Source of the DNA: Locusta migratoria
Lineage: Eukaryota; Arthropoda; Insecta; Orthoptera; Acrididae
DNA length: 64,000 bases
Direction of reading: 5' to 3'
Assembly: GCA_026315105.1 (NCBI GenBank)
Contig: CM048744.1
Coordinates: 27,383,759-27,447,758 of the forward strand
The notes beneath the pieces are model-generated. The model did no database searches. It was not told the DNA's origin and saw nothing but the letters and a program-made list of their open reading frames with translations. Made by a program: the position numbers and the translations under genes. This document shows positions 12,457 to 23,613 of the stretch, piece by piece; the stretch's first letter is position 1, and every line of letters begins with the position of its first letter.

Positions 12457-13020
12457 CTAACCATTGTCATTTCTATTACCTATCCCGTATTTTCCCATTA
12501 TACTTTCACCTCCTTGGTTATCATTGCCAACTTTCGCACTCAGGTCTCCCATCACGACCATAATATCATTTTTCTTTACCTTTAACAGCTGATGTAGCTG
12601 ACAATAAAATTGTTCTTTTTCTTCTTCACTTCCTGCCTCTGTCGGTGAATAACACTGCAAAACTGTAATTGGTCTAACTCTTGATGCAAAGCGAGCTTCT
12701 ACAATCCTTTCTGAGACTGGGTACCACTCTATCAAACTCTTCTTCGTCTTTTGAGTGATCAGTATTCCAACACCCCCTCCTTGTTCTTCCTCTCTTCCCG
12801 AGCACAGCAGCGTGTCCCCTTCTTGGGTCTTTATCTCACCGAACCCAGTCCACCTCGTCTCACGTAAGCCTAGTATGTCCAGCCTGTACCTTTTCATCTC
12901 CCTGGATAATTCAGCCAATCTCCCTTCCTGCCACATTGTCTGTACATTCCACATTTCAATTCTCGTATCTGATTTCATGCTAAAAGTCAAATCCTTTTTA
13001 TCCATCCGGCTTCTATTCAT
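12457..13020 (-). pseudogene. LINE-C AP-type endonuclease
   Basis: The minus-strand ORF shows the endonuclease/exonuclease/phosphatase fold signature: MWNVQTM (N motif), LDILGLRETRWTG (E motif), GVGILI, and VVMGDLSAKVGNDN (the GDFNA block, read here as GDLSA). Such enzymes nick target DNA to prime reverse transcription. The SDHHLV block is visible further on but in another frame, near 12250. The frame is lost beyond 12457. Confidence 0.8.
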
Positions 13021-13739
13021 CGATGTTTCTGTAATAGTTTAATCTCGGGCGTGTAGGTTATTAGTCTTCAGCACCCGTAGCCTGGTGAAGGGGCTGCCTT
13101 CTAAGTAGCCAGGCATACTAATTTTCTGTCGGAGTTTCTTCCCTTAACCCTTGAAGTTCCCACTTCTAACTACAAGGCAGCAGTTGGCAATAAGAGTGGA
13201 AGAACGAAAATGAAAGACTCCCTCGGGCCTCGAAACCTAATACCGTCGGAATCGGAAAAATCAAGAGTTGGCAGGGGAAGCCTGGCACAAGTAAATGGAA
13301 GTAATGCCACACTTAGCTAGCAGCCCATGTTGTTGCCACCCACATACACCCAAGACAGGAGCCCCCTAGGGGGAATACTCTTTGTCTGGAATCTCAGCAG
13401 CTCCCGCCTCGGAATATCACCTTAACGTTGGTAGCGAGGCTTGTGTGTGTCAGTGATCCACTGAGCTATGCTCCCTGTAGGGTCGCCCATGCCAGACAGG
13501 TCAGTCTGTCCAATGAGTGGCAGTCCCTTAATATATGCAGCGTACTTAAGGCGTTGCTTTCTTGCAAGTACAGTAATTACTAGTTCTATCTACCAACACA
13601 AATATCATGTGTGGGGTATCAAATTGCTCATAAGAACGTGGACAAAGTGTTTCAGTACCTGAAATTACATGTAAGGAGGTCAGTAGCACTTGACTCATCA
13701 CATATTGAATGCTGCAAGCTGCTCTGAAATTTAAACCCA

Positions 13740-14033
13740 TTGCATGCAACGTCTACGTACAGTAAAATCGATGTATGCACAATAAGGTTCGTGGTTCTTT
13801 GTTCACATACAAACATTATCATGAAACACTTCCTGCGAAAAGAGGGGGTGGTGCAACTTAAACATCCACAATGCTTGCCAGATCTCAATCCTACAGAGTT
13901 CTTCCTATTCCCTCGATACAAATTCGACGATACTCAAGTAAATGTGATGCGTCTTTTAAACACCATCCCAAAAGCAAGATTTTGTGCAACGTTTATAGGA
14001 CGTGTATCGCAGATCTCAGCAGTGCAAACTTAA
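13740..14033 (+). pseudogene. mariner transposase C-terminal remnant
   Basis: The plus strand reads KHFLRKEGVVQLKHPQCLPD, then DLNPTEFFLFPRYKFDD. This matches the third catalytic block of mariner transposases (LEHPQYSPDLSPCDFFLFPRLK), with the catalytic Asp changed to Glu (PTE for PCD). N-terminal and DNA-binding parts are not present next to it. No terminal repeats were seen. Confidence 0.6.
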
Positions 14034-14169
14034 AGGAGACGACTATGCCGAATGACAGTAAGGTAAACGTACAACATAGTTCATCTACGTTAGCTTTATG
14101 GGGCTATTGATCAAAATGTATCGTCAAAGGCTGTATATTACACACATAGATGTCTGGAAAAAAAGGAAG

Positions 14170-14396
14170 AAAGGGCGATTAGGGTTCAACGTCCCGTCAG
14201 CTGCGCGGAGCGGAACTCAGATTATTTCATTAAGGATGGGGAAGGACATCTAACATGTCTGGTCATTAGAAACCGTCAAGGATTTGCTGGGAAGGATTTA
14301 GGGGAATCACGGAACACACAAACCTGGTTGACTGGAGGCGGAATTGAACCGCCGTTCTCTCTAACGCGAGTCCATTGAGTTACCACTAGGCCACCT
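14170..14396 (-). mobile_element. SINE-4, tRNA-derived
   Basis: On the minus strand it starts GGTGGCCTAGTGGTAACTC (A box) and has GGTTCAATTCC (B box) about 40 bases on, then a body that ends CCCTAATCGCCC. This is a different SINE family from the common one. The pol III promoter boxes are intact in sequence. Confidence 0.7.
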
Positions 14397-14689
14397 TCCT
14401 TGGTAAACGGCACACTCTCTAGTATTTCGGATCGCACAACTCCAGAGAGGATGTGGAATGTACCTGTTGTAATCAGCTATGGTGACTGACAGCGAATTTC
14501 GCCCGGCAGCCAAGTCTAATCCAGTACATTCAGTGGTATGTGTGGAGGGCGTTTTCAGAAGGCTAGTGGAAAATAAGTAATAACGGAAGACGTTTTTATA
14601 AGGATACTTCCTTTACTCTGTGGTATAACAATTCCATATTTTGGGTTATAGCAGATAAACTGTTTATGTTCTAATAATTTTGTATTAAC

Positions 14690-15746
14690 ATAATCTAGTT
14701 TTCGGCTTATTAGGTCATCATCAGGATGCGTCGGCAAGAAACATTGATTATCAAACATTTTACTCGAATATGTATATAAACACAAGGTCTTAGGTTACGA
14801 CATTCGATGAGAAGTTTTCTCATTCTTCTCACATTACAGATGGTGTTCAGTAAACCTGCATATTGTCATTTATTAACATATGGTTTAACAAGGTCAAAAT
14901 TATACACATTACTTCTGCTACGTAAAATATGTAGTGTTATTGTCTTACAATCAATGGTACTTCTTTTTGTGAGGTCGTGAACTGTGTTTTGACTTGTCAA
15001 AACCAACACTTGTTACATTTGTTGTAGCTGGAGATTACGACAGCCAGACTCTACATTTGCAACACACATACCCAGATCCCAAGACCGCAAAGAAGTAATA
15101 TGAGTACATACAATCAACAAAGGTAAAAAACTGAACCAGTGTGAAGCAGTGGAAGAAAAGAAACGTCTAGCTAAAAATTCTCTTCTGGTTTTAAATGACC
15201 AACTGCAGATGACAACCTCCCCACCGTTAAGGATAACATTTTCCAATTGAGCCAGGCACATATCACACAACATATTAACCAACACACTTTCATTTTATTT
15301 ATATTTGTATATTACAATGAAATATTACTACACCAATATACACAGTAACTTTGCGTACTTTCTCCATCCCAAAAGGACGTAATGTAAAAACAATACAAAA
15401 ATTGTGTAATTAAGCATACTATATCTAAACGTAATACAATACGTAAACCGTACTATTTGATGCACAGAAAATGTAACAAGTGTTCTTTTCGACAAATCAA
15501 GACATAGATCACGACCTCACAGAATTATGTTCCATTGTTTGTAAAACAATAATATTATGTATTTTAGGTAGCACAAATATTGTGTATAATTTTGGCCTTT
15601 ATTAAACCAAATCTTAATAAATGACGATGAGCACATTTATAGAACACCATGTGTATCGTGAAAAGGAAGTGCAGACTTCTCAATGAATGTCGTAACCTAA
15701 GTAAAACGTTTGATAATCATAGATCTAGCGTTTCTTGTCGACGCTA
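14690..15746 (-). mobile_element. Penelope-like inverted unit (second example)
   Basis: Two inverted arms flank a 451-base spacer: left about 14728-15018, right about 15470-15744. Shared blocks include CTTAGGTTACGACATTC, TTTGATAATCA, and GTGAGGTCGTGA with ACACTTGTTACATTT. A hammerhead-like motif follows the left arm on the minus strand, and the right arm stops just before the matching position. The layout copies that of the clear Penelope-like insertion at 39.1-41.8 kb, including spacer size. No Penelope coding motif was found in the spacer, so assignment rests on architecture and the ribozyme motif. Confidence 0.5.
14694..14728 (-). ncRNA. degenerate hammerhead-ribozyme motif
   Basis: The minus strand reads CTGATGA, TGACCTAATAAGCC, then GAAAAC and TAG. 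The first core matches CUGANGA, but the second core has an extra A (GAAAAC for GAAAC) and stem II pairs poorly. It is probably an inactive descendant of a Penelope-type ribozyme. Confidence 0.45.
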
Positions 15747-16290
15747 GTTAGTGTTTTCTGCTGACACGGGATATACAGAAGTGCTGCATGTGTTGCAGTG
15801 GCATGAGAAGAAATACGTGTTTGGAACTAGTAGCCGCTCTAATAAAAAGTAATCGAAAAATATGTTTCGTTTCATAATATTTTTAGTAAAGTGGTTTTCG
15901 AATTGTCTCTGGTCCCTATTAATAGCCAATGTAAATGCAAGATCTTTATGAATATGTCATAGTACACGTCACAGTGTATGCGATATTCGACACTTTTTAC
16001 ATTTATTCCATAATCATTCTTAAATCTCGTAAATTTACTTAAGCCTGGAAAAGCAAGAATGTCAAAAGGATTTCCTTAATTGACTAGAAATATTATTTTT
16101 ACGATTGGCTCTTCCTCCGATAGACGCATTACTGTAGCTCCAAGTGACAGTCATAAAACTTAATAGCAGTAACTGTCACACCTCTGCGTGCATGTTATAT
16201 TGTGATGCTAGAATATAAGTATCGATTAAAGACGCTGAGGATTCAAAATCAAACGTTTGTTAAGCATGTGGGGCTTAGCTGCGGTTTGAT
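15747..16290. other. unassigned, AT-rich
   Basis: No coding motif or repeat family was recognised. Confidence 0.5.
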
Positions 16291-16440
16291 CAGTCTCTAA
16301 TCTTTAAACTACTTATAAACTACCTTATACTAAAGACGACACAAACATTCATGCCCGAGGGAGGATTCGAACCCCCGACGTGGAACGGCCTCGCGCATCG
16401 GTGCATAGCGCCTCAATGCGCTCGGCCACTCCGCCGCGGC
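16291..16440 (-). mobile_element. SINE-1, 3' end truncated
   Basis: On the minus strand it starts GCCGCGGCGGAGTGGCCGAG (A box TGGCCGAG) and carries GGGGGTTCGAATCC (B box), then CCCTCGGGCATGAATG. The body stops at about the GATTAGAGACTG position, so the AAGTCCC half of the 3' stem-loop is missing. It has the second head type. Confidence 0.8.
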
Positions 16441-17190
16441 TCGCCGAGGATTGTATAAGCACTGTATTCATGGCTTTGAATCATATTTCATAGAACACAT
16501 CAATCACTTAAACCGTTTTCGGAAATGTCAAATAGTAAAGAGCATTTTCAAAGAGAAATTATCATTACGTATTACGTGTCACATTCTTCAACTCAATAAA
16601 AATTTTGATGCTATCGCTGTCAAAGTTGAGACGATAATCTCCTGGGCTAATGCGAAGCGTTCCTAAAAATTTCTTCAAAATTGCTCCAACCGTTTCGGTT
16701 TCGACACACGACAAACAAACATTCATTTTTGTAAATAGATATTTGTGATACTTTGGTATAAATTGAACAAAGAAATGAAATGCGAAGCTATAGAGGAGAA
16801 ACGTAACAATATATAGTTGCATGTATCGCTTCAATACATGAATGATGTTAGCAAGAATTGGTTTATAAATTAATGAGATTAGCTAAAACACTTGTGAAAT
16901 TACACGTTAATTGGGAGTTTAACGAGACAATTAAATCTATTCAGAAGACTGTCGCACTAGGAGCAATTCAGTACTCCAATTAAAAATATCGTTCTGCTAA
17001 CAACACGATACCGAGAAAACGCGCTCTCCGTTAGTGGAGGATAGGTTGGTAGAGAGGTTCCTAGATTGGTAGTTCTATATAATTTTCCGAGTAAATTCGT
17101 GCATTTACGTCTCTTACAACACATCGATTAATGGAGGGGTGATTCAATATGCAATTTAATCATTTTACGGAAGAGGTGATGGAACACTGT

Positions 17191-17193
<3 letters not shown>
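16441..17193. other. unassigned stretch
   Basis: AT-rich sequence without recognised genes or repeats. Confidence 0.5.
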
Positions 17194-17343
<150 letters not shown>

Positions 17344-17400
17344 CTCACATAATCGGTATTCTACACTGCTGCAAACGTAGAAGTCTACTTTCAAACTAAG

Positions 17401-17990
17401 ATTTTATGTACCGACTCGGCATAAAATCCTAAGAAATTTTTGTCCTATATTAAATCGCTAAACGTATCGAAACCATATACCCATTTTCCAAGACGCTGTG
17501 TGACCGTAATTGCGTTGAAACAGAGGATGACACACAAAAGGCCGAAATACTAAATAATTTTTTCCAAAGTTGTCACCAAGAGGAAGATTGTTCTGTACGT
17601 CCTAAAATGCTATATACCAAAATAAATAACAGCGAGGCAGAAAAACAATAATAATCACTCAAATGAGGAAAGGCCGCTGGACCCGATGGGATAGCATTTC
17701 GATTCTGCACGGAGTAAGCCAAGCAACTTGTCCTCTTCTAACAGGGGTGTACAGTACCGAAGGTCTCCGAAGAGCAAAACGTTCCTAATGAATCTAAAAA
17801 AAGCAGCACATTTCCGTTTACATGGTCCTGTTCTTCTGTCGTCGGTCTGTAGTACAGTTTTGCAACATGTTTTGTATTCGAATGTTACAACAGTTATGGA
17901 GTCCAAAAATCGCCTCTGTCGGAATCAATATGGATCTGAAAATAATGATCATGTGTACATACAGACGTCCAGGTGAATTCCATGTTTTAT
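17401..17990 (+). pseudogene. LINE reverse transcriptase N-terminal relic
   Basis: Across frame changes the plus strand reads QKAEILNNFFQSC, then EDCSV, then KAAGPDGIAFRF. The AEILNxFF segment and the GPDGI finger motif are hallmarks of the start of non-LTR RT domains. Downstream, SKNRLCRNQYG near 17900 resembles the fingers-palm stretch of the same class. Stops and deletions are frequent. The right limit is uncertain. Confidence 0.5.
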
Positions 17991-18263
17991 ACGGTCCACA
18001 CAGTTGCCTAATGAACAAGAAAATAGTGTAATGAATATCACACGAACTGTGTGATTGGAGTGAGGAGGTTCAAGCAAACTGAAAGTATCACTTGATTCTA
18101 AACGGAGAGAACGTGAAATTTACTTCTGGCGTGGCTCGAGAGAGTATTATGAATCGTTACTTTTCACAGTATCTATACATCATCTCCTACATATCATAGA
18201 GTATTTCATATGGACTTCACGCACGTCTAGACATGAATTTTAATTAAAGACAAGGCGTAAATA

Positions 18264-19217
18264 CACTACTGGCCATTAAAATTGCTACACCAAGAAGAAA
18301 TGCAGATGATAAACGGGTATTCATTGGACAAATATATTATACTGGAACTGACGTGTGATTACATTTTCACGCAATTTGGGATCCTGCGAAATCAGTACCC
18401 AGAACAATCACCTTTGGCCCTAACAACGGCCTTCATACGCCTGCAACATGCGATCGTGCATTATCATGCTGAAATGTAGGGTTTCGCAGGGATCAAAATA
18501 AGGGTAGAGCAATGGGTCGTAACACATCTGAAATGTAACGGCCACTGTTCAAAATGCCGTCGATGTGAACAAGAGGTGACGAAGACGTGTAACCAATGGC
18601 ACCCCATACCATCACGCCGGATGATACGCAAGTATGGCGATGACGAATACACGTTTCCAATGTGCGTTCAATGCGAAGTGGCAAAACACGGATGCGACCA
18701 TCATAATGCTGTAAACAAAACCTGGATTTATCCGAAAAAAATGATGTTTTGCCATTCGTGCACTCACGTTCGTCGTTGCATACACCACTGCAGGCGGTTG
18801 GGATCCAGCACGGCGTTCCGTATTGCCCTCCTGAAACCATCGATTCTGTATTCTGCTAACAGTCACTGGATTGCGATCAACGCGAGCAGCAATGTCGCGA
18901 TACGTTAATCCGTAATCGCGATAGGCCACAATCCGACCTGTATCGAAGTCGAAAACATGATGGTACGTATTTCTTACACGAGCCATCACAACAACGTTTC
19001 ACCATGCAACGCCGGTCAACTGCTGTTTGTGTATGAGAAATTGGTCGGAAACTTTTCTCATGTCAGCACGTTGTAGGTTTCGCCACCGGCGCCAACCTTG
19101 TGTGAATGCTCTGAAAACCTAATCATTTGCATTTCACAGCATCTTCTTCCTGTCGGTTAAATTTCACATCTGTAGCACATCATCTTCGTGGTGTAGCAAT
19201 TTTAATGGCCAGGAGTG
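18264..19217 (-). mobile_element. Tc1-type DNA transposon, internally deleted
   Basis: Terminal inverted repeats are CACTACTGGCCATTAAAATT on the left and its near complement on the right, followed by GCTACACCA on the inner side. TA dinucleotides at 18262-18263 and 19218-19219 form the expected target duplication. At 954 bp it is shorter than an autonomous Tc1 (about 1.6 kb), so it is a deletion derivative that would need transposase from elsewhere. Confidence 0.85.
18493..18986 (-). pseudogene. truncated Tc1 transposase
   Basis: The minus strand starts MARVRNTYHHVFDFDTGRIV, followed by a helix-turn-helix segment (YRDIAARVDRNPVTVSRIQN). In a second frame it continues FFSDKSRFCLQ (first catalytic block, Glu of DE replaced by Lys) and GVMVWGAIGYTSSSPLVHID. 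A deletion joins the DNA-binding region almost directly to the catalytic core. The second and third catalytic blocks are lost between the ORF end and the left repeat. Confidence 0.75.
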
Positions 19218-19508
19218 TAAGATACATTGCTCACAACATCAGCTGCACTTGATAATGGCGTTATGCCAAAACAGTCGAGGTTGTTGTGATACAAATTAAT
19301 ATACAAGGGGATAGAGATTGTTTCGACGCAATTCAAGCTGCAGGCCTGCTAACGAGAAATTGTTCATATTCGGTAAGACTTTTCGTGGGGGACATCTCGC
19401 TTCGTTACACACTCCTTTAGCAAGCGAGAAAGTGTGACGGAGCTGATCAGCCAACTTCAGTGTTAGACCAGCGAAAGACGCGTATCGCAATACTGAATTC
19501 AAACTGAA

Positions 19509-19720
19509 ATGTTGAAATATTTGTAAAGTTATGGGACCTAACTGCACTTCTCATCGGTCCCCAAACTTACAAACTGCTTAAACTAACTTATCGTAAGAAC
19601 AACAAACACACACACACACACACTCATGCCAGAGCGAGGACTAGAACCTCCGACAGCGAACTACAGCGCACACCGCATCAAGGCGCATTAGTGCGCACAG
19701 CTATTGCGCCGCGGCTACGG
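19509..19720 (-). mobile_element. SINE-1
   Basis: On the minus strand it begins CCGTAGCCGCGGCGCAATAG and has a weakened B box (GGTTCTAGTCC). A CA/GT stretch replaces part of the ATGG...TGTGT segment at 19608-19622. The GGACCGATGAGAAG and TAGGTCCCATAAC tail is diverged. It is the second head type and an old copy. Confidence 0.75.
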
Positions 19721-20030
19721 ACTTCTGTCAAAGTTCCATGGTCATTCGTTTTTTGAAGAGTGAACCAGTATTTTAGTTCCTCCAACGTGTACATAGTGAA
19801 AAGACCACGGGTATAAACTACGGAAGCATACGTGGAACAGCTGTTTTCATTTTTTATTTATTTATTTAATTTTTTTTTTCCCGGAAACCGTAAGCTACTG
19901 GAATATACTCTCCGTCTGTGCAACCATGACGTACACATTTGCGTTTATGATGGGTAATGTTTTTCCGTCTGTGCAACTACAAATAAGATACGACTTTTCT
20001 CACCTAACGCGCTTCGTTTTAATGACAACA

Positions 20031-20212
20031 GCCGCGGCGGATCGATCGAGCCCATTGAGCGCGAGACTGTTCCCCGTCGGGGGTTCGAATCCCTACTCGG
20101 GCATGGATGTTTGTGTCGTCTTTAGTATAAGGTGGTTCATAAGTAGTTTGTAAGTTTAGGGACTAATGATCCCGCAGTTAAGTCTCTTAAGCTTTACAAA
20201 CGTTTGAACATT
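20031..20212 (+). mobile_element. SINE-1
   Basis: Head CCGCGGCGGATCGATCGAGC, B box GGGGGTTCGAATCC, body GCATGGATGTTTGTGTCG, 3' stem-loop halves GGGACTAATGATCC and TTAAGTCTC, and an end at AACGTTTGAACATT. It is the second head type, almost full length. Confidence 0.85.
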
Positions 20213-20899
20213 TTTAATTACAATAAATCATCTTCAGTATGTAAACACTGATATATAAAATCTGTTTTGTGTTTTTGGATCGAAAACAGTTCGTTAGCAG
20301 AACATGTAAGGTACTGTTTTCATAATTAAGGAAATCTTACTGTTGTTTATCGCCTTAGATCGTTTGTTTCATGCTCTGCCGCAGATTATCCTTTCTGCAT
20401 CACTATTTTCCACACTAATTCTCACGTCGCTGATTCACTGTCCATAAGAATGTTTTTCACAGATGAGATGTATTTATTTTGAATCTGAGTTTGCACAGTC
20501 TGTTATAGTATGGCCAAGTGTAATTTTTATTTTTTAATACTTTACTTTAAACTATATTTTAGCATATTCATTTTTTATCTAAGGGAAATGGTGTAGTGAC
20601 TAACTTACAAATCTGTGTGGTGGGTGTTTTACGGAAGGGGAGTGGCAGGGCAAAGATGACTGCATAGTGGTTGAAAGTGGTAAAGAATGTAGGATAGAAG
20701 ACAATAGCTACTTTAATTTTAAATTTTTTCCTTCAAAGTTCGTTGGCCTAAAGTAGAAACAATGAATTTGTTTTACTTACATAAATTATCAATATTACTG
20801 TCATCTATTCTGATTTACAAGTATTTTTATACTCCATCACCACTATCCATTGTTACTTCTTCCATCGTTTAATAATTTTTAGCTATGTTGGTCGATAAT
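20213..20899. other. unassigned stretch
   Basis: AT-rich sequence between a SINE and the start of LINE-D similarity; no gene recognised. Confidence 0.5.
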
Positions 20900-21078
20900 T
20901 TGGAATATTATTACCAGTGAGACAGGACAACCAAGAGCACAGGGAGATACCATTACCATCAAATTGAATGAAAAGTTTGCAACTAACAAGCCAGAATTTG
21001 AAAACCTTTTTAATAATATTTTTTTTAAATGTTGTGTAGAAAATAGGATCTAAATGTTCATTAGAAGAATCTAGGCAG

Positions 21079-21730
21079 TTGATGGAACAGGCCATACCCA
21101 CACAATTAGATACAATTGAAATTCCACCCACATCTCCTTCGGAAATTAAGAAAATTATAAACTCTCCCAAGAGCAAAAGCTCACATGGAATTGATGGTAT
21201 TTCCAGCAGGGTAATAAAAGCTTGTTCTCAAGAAATAAGTAGGATTCTTAGCCACATATTCAACACTTTTGTGGAGCAGGGTATTTTTCCTGATAGACTG
21301 AAATATGCTACAGTTAAACAAAAAAGGGGATACGTCGGATGTCAACTGCCCTCCCAATCTCACTTCTTACAGCTTTATCCAAAATTTTTGGGAAAGTAAT
21401 GTATACCAGAGTAGTTTCACACATAGGTAAAAATAAAGTTCTAACAAAATCTCAGTTTGGTTTTCAGAAAGGCTTTTCAACAGCAAATGCTATATATACT
21501 TTCACCAAAGAAATATTAAATGCTTTGAATAACCGGACATCACCCGTTGGGATTTTTTGTGATCTTTCCAAGGCTTTTGATTGTGTAAATAATGGAATTC
21601 ATCTAGATAAACTAAAGTATTGTGGTATGAATGGGACAGTGTGCAAATGGTTTAAATCATACTTAACAGGAAGAGTGCAAAAGTTGACATTAGTAGTTCT
21701 CACAGTATGCAAAACACAGCTGATTCCTCA
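21079..21730 (+). pseudogene. LINE-D RT, first half
   Basis: The reading includes SKSSHGIDGISSRVIK (finger motif, GIDGI), LLTALSKIFGKVMYTRV, SQFGFQKGFSTANAI and GIFCDLSKAFDCVN (first catalytic Asp present). A frameshift near 21320 splits it: KYATVKQKRG ends in one frame and the LLTALSKIF block is in another. Coding stops where LINE-E inserted, inside the spacer between the DLSKAFD and GVPQGS motifs. Confidence 0.8.
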
Positions 21731-22123
21731 ATTTAATTAATTAATTAATTTGCTGAGTACGGGCTTGGCGAACCCGGGGTCCTGAGCTGTGGGCTGCGTC
21801 GCGCCAACAGTCCGCTACACCGTAAGCTCTGTGCGTGCTTCAACGACCATCGTTCGGCGCGACGGTGGAACGTTGTACGTTTCAGAGCCCGGGGATCTTG
21901 GATTAATCGCCCGGGTCGCGAGGACGGTACAAACCTCTATAAAAAAAAACCTCAATCTCAAGGTGTGCTACGTGCCGAGGAGATGCATGGCTGTTGAGGT
22001 TGAACAGCCGCTAGCGAGCAACCTCTGAGGAACCTGCCGCACCTCAGTTGTATAAGGCTTACCCAGGCAAGCGGGGCTCTGTCTAGGTGGACGCTTATTT
22101 CCCTAGCTGCTCGTGGGAACACC

Positions 22124-23613
22124 ATGAAACGAACACGAAACGTTGGCGGACGTACAACCGCCGTCTCTAAGCGCGGTAGAAGTGAATATAATGCTACGCA
22201 ATATGACCCCCAAACGTTTCCTTCCCTGTCTACACCGTGGGAGGAACGTAGGGCGAAAGTTCAGGGTGAGGCTTATGCTCCAAAATATTTAGTGTGTACA
22301 CGTACGGATGGGGAATCTTTCATGTCCACAAAGCCAATGTTCTTTGTGGAACATCTGGAAGATAAATATGGAGAGGTCGATGGTCTGTCGAAGATGCGAT
22401 CTGGCTCAGTTCTAATAACGACGTCATCCCCGGCCCAGTCACGGGCTTTGCTAGCCTGTGACAAGCTGGGTGATGTTTCCGTTAGCATTACGCCACATAA
22501 GAGCTTAAATATGGTCCAGGGTATCATATTCCACAGGGATCTTCTGTTGCAATCTGACGACGAATTACGAGCTAACTTGGAGCGGCGAGGTGTGCATTTC
22601 ATCCGGCGCATCTATAGGGGTCCGAAGGACAACAGGGTAGCCACCGGTGCCTTCATCTTGGCTTTCGAGGGCGATTCATTGCCTGAGAAGGTCAAGGTGA
22701 TGGTCTACCGGATCGACGTAAAGCCCTACGTTCCTCCCCCTATGCGCTGCTTCAAGTGCTGGAGGTTTGGTCATATGTCCTCCCGATGCGTGCATCCCAC
22801 CCGGACGCCCCCTGTACCCCACCTCCAGTTTGCGTCAATTGTAACCAGCAGCATCCTCCGTGTTCTCCCAATTGCTCTGTACTCCACAAGGAGCGTAAGA
22901 TCATGGAGTACAAGACCCTGGACCGGCTGACATATGCAGAAGCCAAGCGCAAATATGCAAAACTCCATCCTGTGACCATGACCACCTCATACGCCTCTGT
23001 AGCTTCACCATCGACCTCCAGACCACCTGTACCACTAATGCCAGCGGGCCCCCAGGCCCGAACCACTGCACCTGCCCCCTTGGCAGTTGGGGGCACCACT
23101 CCTTCGGTTGCTCCCACACTTTTCTCGTTGGGAGCAACAGACAAACCATTGCGGGGGTCCTCGATCCCCACCCCAGCGCCGGAGAAACAACAGCCTTCTC
23201 CGGCTCCTCTCGCCCGGAAGGGGTCCCACGGGACACTCCCTTCCGAGGCTTCTCTTAATGGGAAAGTGGATCCCAGCAAATGGCTGAAGGATCCCGCGGC
23301 TGCTGATCGAGGGGCCTCCACCTCTTCGTCGGCAGCTGCAGCCCCTGTTGAGAAGCCCTCACGGCCCTTAACACCCAAGGGCCAGCGAGAGGCTAAAAGG
23401 AAAGAAAAGAAGAAAAAGGATTCCCTGGTGGCTTCCAAGCCACCCACACCCACATCCTCTGCTTCAGAGGATGAAGTCGAGATCCTCGCCTCCGCTGAGG
23501 ATCTCGCACTTCTTGATTCGCCCGAACGTAGGAACTCTGCACATTCAAAATCACCTATGGTCTTAGATTCTGTAGATCCTGACCATAAGGCGGCAGATGT
23601 TCCTATGGAATGA
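22124..23613 (+). pseudogene. LINE-E ORF1, gag-like RNA-binding protein, one frameshift
   Basis: It starts at ATGAAACGAACACG. The N-terminal 200 codons are basic and lead into zinc knuckles: CFKCWRFGHMSSRC (a C-x2-C-x4-H-x4-C knuckle). In the next frame follow VCVNCNQQHPPC and a Pro/Ser/Ala-rich, then Lys-rich, tail ending VDPDHKAADVPME. The frame changes once, in the ACGCCCCCTG run near 22808, leaving an open upstream part to 22930 and an open downstream part from about 22756. Total length fits a protein of about 496 residues if read through. Such proteins coat the LINE RNA and chaperone it during integration. The stop codon overlaps the ORF2 start (ATGA). Confidence 0.85.

Larger units (their letters stand above)
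10068..13480 (-). mobile_element. LINE-C, near full-length but broken
   Basis: Read on the minus strand, the order is a 5' leader (about 13480-13021), AP-type endonuclease, reverse transcriptase, C-terminal domain and an A/T-rich end with AATAAATCAAGTAAG near 10068. The coding part is split by frameshifts and stops. The RT style (QARFREGYSCIDQ, LYLRFVNFAKAFDS, GVNQGCLLSPILF) and the C-terminal WKWNGHTLRR...GRPRTV motif belong to an AP-endonuclease LINE lineage often compared with RTE-type elements; the exact clade needs a tree. No target-site duplication was resolved. Confidence 0.8.
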
